Assembly (NCBI GenBank): GCA_035544835.1
Contig: DASZZV010000191.1
Span: 1-17,379, forward strand
Direction of reading: 5' to 3'
DNA: 17,379 nt
Origin: DASZZV01 sp035544835
Lineage (GTDB): Bacteria; Acidobacteriota; Thermoanaerobaculia; Gp7-AA8
The notes under the pieces: model-generated
Told to the model about the DNA's origin: nothing
What the model saw: only the letters and a program-made list of their open reading frames with translations
The model's database searches: none
Shown: piece by piece, positions 14,174 through 17,379 of the stretch
Numbering within the stretch: position 1 is the first letter of the stretch
How the letters are laid out: each line of letters begins with the position of its first letter
Position numbers and translations under genes: made by a program

Positions 14174-15467
14174 TTCGTTCCTCCGCCATGATGCCCAGCG
14201 CCGCGCCCGGAAGATCGTCCCAACGGATCGGCGGCACGAGAATCTTATGCTTTTGAATCTGTACGAGCGTGAAGAAGATGCCCATCTTCAGCCGGTCTTT
14301 GCGTTTCTCGAAGATATTTCCGGCCAGCATTCCCACGACTGGTTTGAGCAATCCGAACTTCTCACGCGGCTGGAGAAAGACCTCCAGGAACTCGCGGCGA
14401 TAGAAGTTGGCGATGAAACCGTGATAGCGCTTCATGGCCAGGCGCAACGACTTATCATATTTGCGCAGGAGCGCGAGGCTTCCCTTGGTCAGACGCTCGT
14501 GGACCGCTTCGGCCGCGAGCTCGCCCGATTTCATGGCGATGAAGACGCCGGTCGAGAATATTGGATCGATGAACCCGGCAGCGTCGCCGACGAGCGTGTA
14601 GTTCGGGCCATAGGTTTTTTTCATCGAGTACGAGAAATCTTTGCGCGTGTAAACCTGCGTCGTCCGTTCGGCTCCGGCCATTCGCCGGGCCACATAGGGA
14701 GCGGCCTTGATCGACTGCTCCAGCACCTCTTCCGGCGAATTCCGGCCATCGCGAAAAGCGTCGCGGTCGACCACGATCCCCACGCTGGTGATGTCCTTAT
14801 TGATGGGGATCAACCAGAACCAGGCATTTTTCAACACGGCGATCATGGTGTTGCCGGCGTCTTCGCCCTTCGCGCTCGGTTCCACGTTTCGGTAGTGGGC
14901 AAAGATGGCGATCTTTTTGAGATCTTTGTCGTCGACCTTCGTTCCATACCGGCGCCCGATCACGCCGCCATTTCCGGAGGCATCGACGATGAAGCGAGCG
15001 TCAAACGTAACTTCCTGGCCGGTCGGCGTTTTTGCCTTCACCGTCGGGCGGCTCTCGCTGGAGAGATCGACGTCAAGAACGGTCGTCTCTTCACGAACGT
15101 CTACGCCGGTCCGCGCTGCGTTTTTCAAAAGAAGATGATCGAATTCGGCGCGCTCAACCTGATACGACTTGGCGTATTTCGGCGGCAGATTGGTCTTGAA
15201 TCGAAAAGTGTAGCCGACCTCGCCGTCCGCGGTCACGAAGCCCGCGCCGAACTTCGGAAAAAAAGGCCCCTTTTCCATTTCGTCCACGACACCGAGGCGT
15301 TGGAAAAGATCGTTGTTGTAAGGCAGAAGCGATTCGCCGATCTGAAAACGGGGGAACTTCTCTTTCTCCAGAAGCAGGACCGAATACTCTTTCTGTACGA
15401 GCAGCGACGCGACTGTAGAACCGCCCGGACCACCACCGATCACGATGACATCAAAACTGTTGGAAAT
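14166..15467 (-). CDS. FAD-dependent halogenase/oxidoreductase-like flavoprotein
   Basis: The 433-residue product belongs to the flavin-dependent halogenase / geranylgeranyl-reductase-like group. FAD-binding GGGPGGS is at 11-17, GESLLPY at about 44-50 and the second FAD motif GDAAGFIDPIFSTGV at 294-308. It contains WFWLIP at 216-221, matching the W-x-W-x-I-P motif of flavin-dependent halogenases. Lys72 in FPKFGAGF lies where carrier-protein-type halogenases keep a lysine. WxWxIP-like motifs also occur in non-halogenating relatives, so activity is open. The first conventional codon in frame is GTG at 15443, but starting there removes the first beta strand of the FAD fold. GAGGAGG at 15473-15479 is 5 nt upstream of an in-frame ATT at 15467. 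That would give MSNSFDVIVIGGGPGG, so I use ATT. No other ATG, GTG or TTG occurs between the upstream stop at 15501-15503 and 15443. Confidence 0.85.
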   Translation of the reverse strand: MSNSFDVIVIGGGPGGSTVASLLVQKEYSVLLLEKEKFPRFQIGESLLPYNNDLFQRLGVVDEMEKGPFFPKFGAGFVTADGEVGYTFRFKTNLPPKYAKSYQVERAEFDHLLLKNAARTGVDVREETTVLDVDLSSESRPTVKAKTPTGQEVTFDARFIVDASGNGGVIGRRYGTKVDDKDLKKIAIFAHYRNVEPSAKGEDAGNTMIAVLKNAWFWLIPINKDITSVGIVVDRDAFRDGRNSPEEVLEQSIKAAPYVARRMAGAERTTQVYTRKDFSYSMKKTYGPNYTLVGDAAGFIDPIFSTGVFIAMKSGELAAEAVHERLTKGSLALLRKYDKSLRLAMKRYHGFIANFYRREFLEVFLQPREKFGLLKPVVGMLAGNIFEKRKDRLKMGIFFTLVQIQKHKILVPPIRWDDLPGAALGIMAEERIG

Positions 15468-15472
15468 ACGAG

Positions 15473-15479
15473 CCTCCTC
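15473..15479 (-). promoter_or_regulatory. Ribosome-binding site that indicates an ATT start
   Basis: Minus-strand GAGGAGG, the best Shine-Dalgarno match in the cluster, lies 5 nt upstream of ATT at 15467 and 29 nt upstream of the GTG at 15443. The spacing fits ATT only. Confidence 0.65.
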
Positions 15480-15526
15480 GCGATCTCGATCGTACCATGT
15501 TCATTATTTGAAATAGGCCGAGCGGC

Positions 15527-15556
15527 TTGACGCTTTTCCGACGCAGTCGTTATCCT
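15527..15556 (+). promoter_or_regulatory. Possible promoter of the adenylate-forming ligase
   Basis: TTGACG at 15527-15532 is followed by TTATCC after 17 nt or TATCCT after 18 nt (15551-15556). Transcription would start only about 10-13 nt before the ATG at 15576. The upstream bases lack a ribosome-binding site, so a near-leaderless mRNA is suggested. A convincing promoter for the divergent operon is not seen on the other strand. AATAAT near 15500-15507 is the best -10-like candidate there. Confidence 0.35.
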
Positions 15557-15575
15557 GAAAATATCTGGCTCTCAC

Positions 15576-16982
15576 ATGGTCTACCAAGACAGCTCAGTTG
15601 AACTGAGCCCTTCAATCTACGAGACTTATCGCTCCATCGCGACCCGCCGCCCGAAAGAGGTGGCGGTGATCGACGAATCGGGCTGCATGACGACTCGTCT
15701 CGAACTGCTCGAGCGCGCCGATCAACTGGCGGCGCTTCTGCTGAGTCTCGGCGTCATTGCCGCCGACCGCATTGCATTGCAACTGCCGAATTCGGTCGAT
15801 TTTATAGCTGGGTTTCTGGCAATTCTCAAGAGCGGCTCGACCCTCATTCCCATTGACCGCGACGCCAGGGAGTCCGAGGTATCGACGATCCTGAGCCAGT
15901 TCGAATGCCGCGCGCTGATTTACCGGGGTAACAACGAGGGCGACCGTCCGCTTCCCTCTGTTTCGATGCGTGGGGCGGCCCTTCAGGCTCATACCGGCGG
16001 CGCGCTCATCAAATTGACTTCGGGCTCGACCGGTCAGCCGAAAGGGATTCTCACCTCGGAACGGAATCTCATTGCCGATTGCCATAACATCTGTCTGACT
16101 ATGGATATCCGCGAAGAGGACCGAAACCTCGGCGCCGTCCCCTTCTCCCACTCCTACGGATTCTCCAACATCGTGACTCCGCTCCTTCTTCAGGGAACGG
16201 CCGTCATCGCCACCAATCAATATCTTCCGCTCTCGATCCTGGAGCTGTGCAATCGCTTTGGCGCCACGGTAGTGCCCGGGATTCCGATGATGTTCGATCA
16301 CCTGTCTCAGCTTCCCCGCGACGACGACTCGTTCAAGACAGTTCGGATCTTCATCTCTGCCGGGGCGCCGCTTACCGCGGCCGTGTCGCGTCGTTTCAGG
16401 GAACGCCACGGAGGCAACATCCATTCGTTTTACGGATGCAGCGAGTGCGGGGGAATCGCCTACGACCGGAACGGTGGGGCAGTCGAGCGCGGCTTTGTCG
16501 GCCCTCCCCTGGAGGGCGTGACACTGGAGTTCGATACGCAGGGTCGCCTTTCGGTAAAGGGCGAGGCAGTGGCCCGGGGATACGTGAGAGACCCGGACGA
16601 CACCGGGCGATTCGGACCAGCGACATTCCTCACGGACGATCTGGCCAGACTGACCGCCGACGGAGAACTGGAGTTGATCGGTCGCGTGGGCGATCTGATC
16701 AACACCGCCGGCAAGAAGGTAAACCCTCGAGAGGTCGAGCGGATCATTCTGCAGTTGAAGGGCGTGAATGACGTTCGTGTGTACGGCCAGCCGGCCGGCG
16801 CGCGTGGGGAAGTCGTGGCCGCAGTCGTGGTCGCGGATCCCGATGTGACACGCGAGAAGATCCGGGAGATCTGCCGCCTGCATCTCTCCTCGCACAAGGT
16901 GCCGCGAATCGTGAAATTGATCGACGCGATCCCCGTCGACGATCGCGGCAAGGTTCGCCGCTCAGCGCTGGCCGAGCTGTAG
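15576..16982 (+). CDS. Adenylate-forming acyl/aryl-acid ligase (ANL superfamily)
   Basis: ANL enzymes activate a carboxylic acid with ATP as acyl-AMP and pass it to CoA or a carrier protein. The 468-residue product has the core motifs. The P-loop is LTSGSTGQPKG at 147-157, the A5 motif YGCSECGG at 286-293, TDDLARL at 353-359 (usually TGD), the hinge region GRVGDLINTAGKKV at 369-382 and the A10 lysine Lys459 in DRGKVRR. It is somewhat short for an acyl-CoA synthetase, as many pathway-specific ligases are. No carrier domain is fused. Divergent from the ACP-KS operon, it probably loads the starter acid onto that ACP, as AMP ligases do in aryl-polyene and xanthomonadin clusters. The ATG at 15576 has no visible ribosome-binding site. 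The acid substrate cannot be read from sequence. Confidence 0.92.
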   Translation: MVYQDSSVELSPSIYETYRSIATRRPKEVAVIDESGCMTTRLELLERADQLAALLLSLGVIAADRIALQLPNSVDFIAGFLAILKSGSTLIPIDRDARESEVSTILSQFECRALIYRGNNEGDRPLPSVSMRGAALQAHTGGALIKLTSGSTGQPKGILTSERNLIADCHNICLTMDIREEDRNLGAVPFSHSYGFSNIVTPLLLQGTAVIATNQYLPLSILELCNRFGATVVPGIPMMFDHLSQLPRDDDSFKTVRIFISAGAPLTAAVSRRFRERHGGNIHSFYGCSECGGIAYDRNGGAVERGFVGPPLEGVTLEFDTQGRLSVKGEAVARGYVRDPDDTGRFGPATFLTDDLARLTADGELELIGRVGDLINTAGKKVNPREVERIILQLKGVNDVRVYGQPAGARGEVVAAVVVADPDVTREKIREICRLHLSSHKVPRIVKLIDAIPVDDRGKVRRSALAEL

Positions 16983-17025
16983 CTGAAGAGCGGGCTTCGG
17001 CCTTTCGACAACGAAAACAAGCGCC

Positions 17026-17135
17026 GTCATCCTGAGCCGCAGCGAAGGATCTCCTGCAACGGGATCTGAATTCACATCGTCCTATCTTGAGACGCTGCGG
17101 CTTCTAAGAAACTTCCAGTATTTACGCGGCTTTAC
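17026..17135. repeat. Arm-core-linker repeat, related to 4242-4360
   Basis: The left arm GTCATCCTGAGC...GAAGGATCT is at 17026-17052 and the core at 17053-17090. A shortened right arm GACGCTGCGG is joined to linker CTTCTAAGAAACTTCCAG at 17101. The linker and its junction match 4321-4350, but the core matches the reverse complement of 4271-4310 (shared GAATTCA and CCTATCTTG). No gene is present from 16983 to the window end. Confidence 0.8.
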
Positions 17136-17141
17136 CGGAGC

Positions 17142-17379
17142 TTGTCATCCTGAGCAAGGCACGACGCTGCGTCGCCGATGAGGGAAAGAAACGTGCTTGT
17201 CATCCTGAGCAAGGGACAGCGTGCGCGCTGCCACTGAGAAAAGAAACTGGGTGGGTGTCATCCCGAGCCGCAGCGAGGGATCTGGGCGGGGGCCTTAGAC
17301 CCTTGGCCATTGAAAATGTTTGCGAGCACCACGATGGAAGGGCCCCCGCTCAGATCCCTCGCTGCGGCTCGGGATGACA
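17142..17379. repeat. Half-sites and full palindromic repeat at the right edge
   Basis: Two direct copies of TTGTCATCCTGAGCAAG (from 17142 and 17198) precede a complete 124-bp palindromic unit at 17256-17379, with TGTCATCCCGAGCC and GGCTCGGGATGACA at its ends. The segment 17199-17353 is the inverted partner of 1-155. The last base of the window is the last base of the repeat arm. Confidence 0.9.

Noticed and set aside
14166..15467. Calling the flavoprotein a definite tryptophan halogenase
   Set aside because: The WxWxIP-type motif and a candidate lysine are present. However, related non-halogenating oxidoreductases share them, and the neighbours suggest a carrier-bound or polyene substrate instead of free tryptophan.
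13740..15530. 596-codon open frame on the plus strand
   Set aside because: It is antisense to the hotdog, ACP and flavoprotein genes, which have clear family motifs. Its translation shows no recognisable domain. High-GC DNA often yields such shadow frames.
15612..16895. 427-codon open frame on the minus strand
   Set aside because: It lies wholly antisense to the adenylate-forming ligase, which carries all core motifs. The shadow translation is rich in His/Arg/Gln and lacks a family pattern.

Overview
The window looks like a GC-rich bacterial chromosome segment, most plausibly from an Acidobacteriota or a similar soil/sediment lineage. That placement is inference. It rests on the housekeeping gene order, on divergent but clear bacterial proteins, and above all on the many non-coding repeats built around TCATCCTGAGC and GAAGGATCT half-sites. 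I recall such repeats from acidobacterial assemblies but cannot check this here. Both ends of the window lie in inverted copies of one repeat, which is how repeat-broken metagenome contigs often end.

Positions 183-6743 (all minus strand) hold the protein quality-control locus, read in the order tRNA-Lys, tRNA-Leu, tig, clpP, clpX, lon. A strong stable-RNA-type promoter drives the tRNAs. A repeat-derived hairpin with a U-run separates tRNA-Leu from tig. Palindromic repeats have entered both the clpP-clpX gap and the clpX-lon gap. Upstream of it lie a CRP/FNR-family regulator and a CDP-alcohol phosphatidyltransferase (probably pgsA), 2 nt apart on the minus strand. Divergent from them is a MinD/ParA-like ATPase with a TTG start and an uncharacterised C-terminal half. 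It ends in a convergent gap packed with large inverted repeats.

Positions 10184-16982 form a compact biosynthetic cluster. One minus-strand operon reads: flavin-dependent halogenase/oxidoreductase-like protein, acyl carrier protein, FabZ-like hotdog protein, a complete ketosynthase, a second ketosynthase whose whole catalytic triad is replaced (chain-length-factor-like), and a family 2 glycosyltransferase. Divergent from it is an adenylate-forming acid ligase. Ligase + ACP + KS + KS-like partner + dehydratase-like protein + GT2 + halogenase-like flavoprotein resembles a stripped-down aryl-polyene/xanthomonadin-type type II pathway. The local set lacks a ketoreductase, phosphopantetheinyl transferase, exporter and acyltransferase. 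The working model is that the ligase loads a starter acid onto the ACP, the KS/KS-like pair elongates it with help from primary fatty acid synthesis, and the flavoprotein and glycosyltransferase tailor or attach the product. The product is unknown.

This cluster is the best candidate for something undescribed. Its features include an apparent ATT start codon on the flavoprotein gene, TTG and GTG starts on several other genes, and a KS-like subunit with Glu, Ser and Glu where Cys, His and His are expected. The second theme is the family of arm-core-arm repeats. Two of them appear to carry the same core in opposite orientations between conserved flanks.
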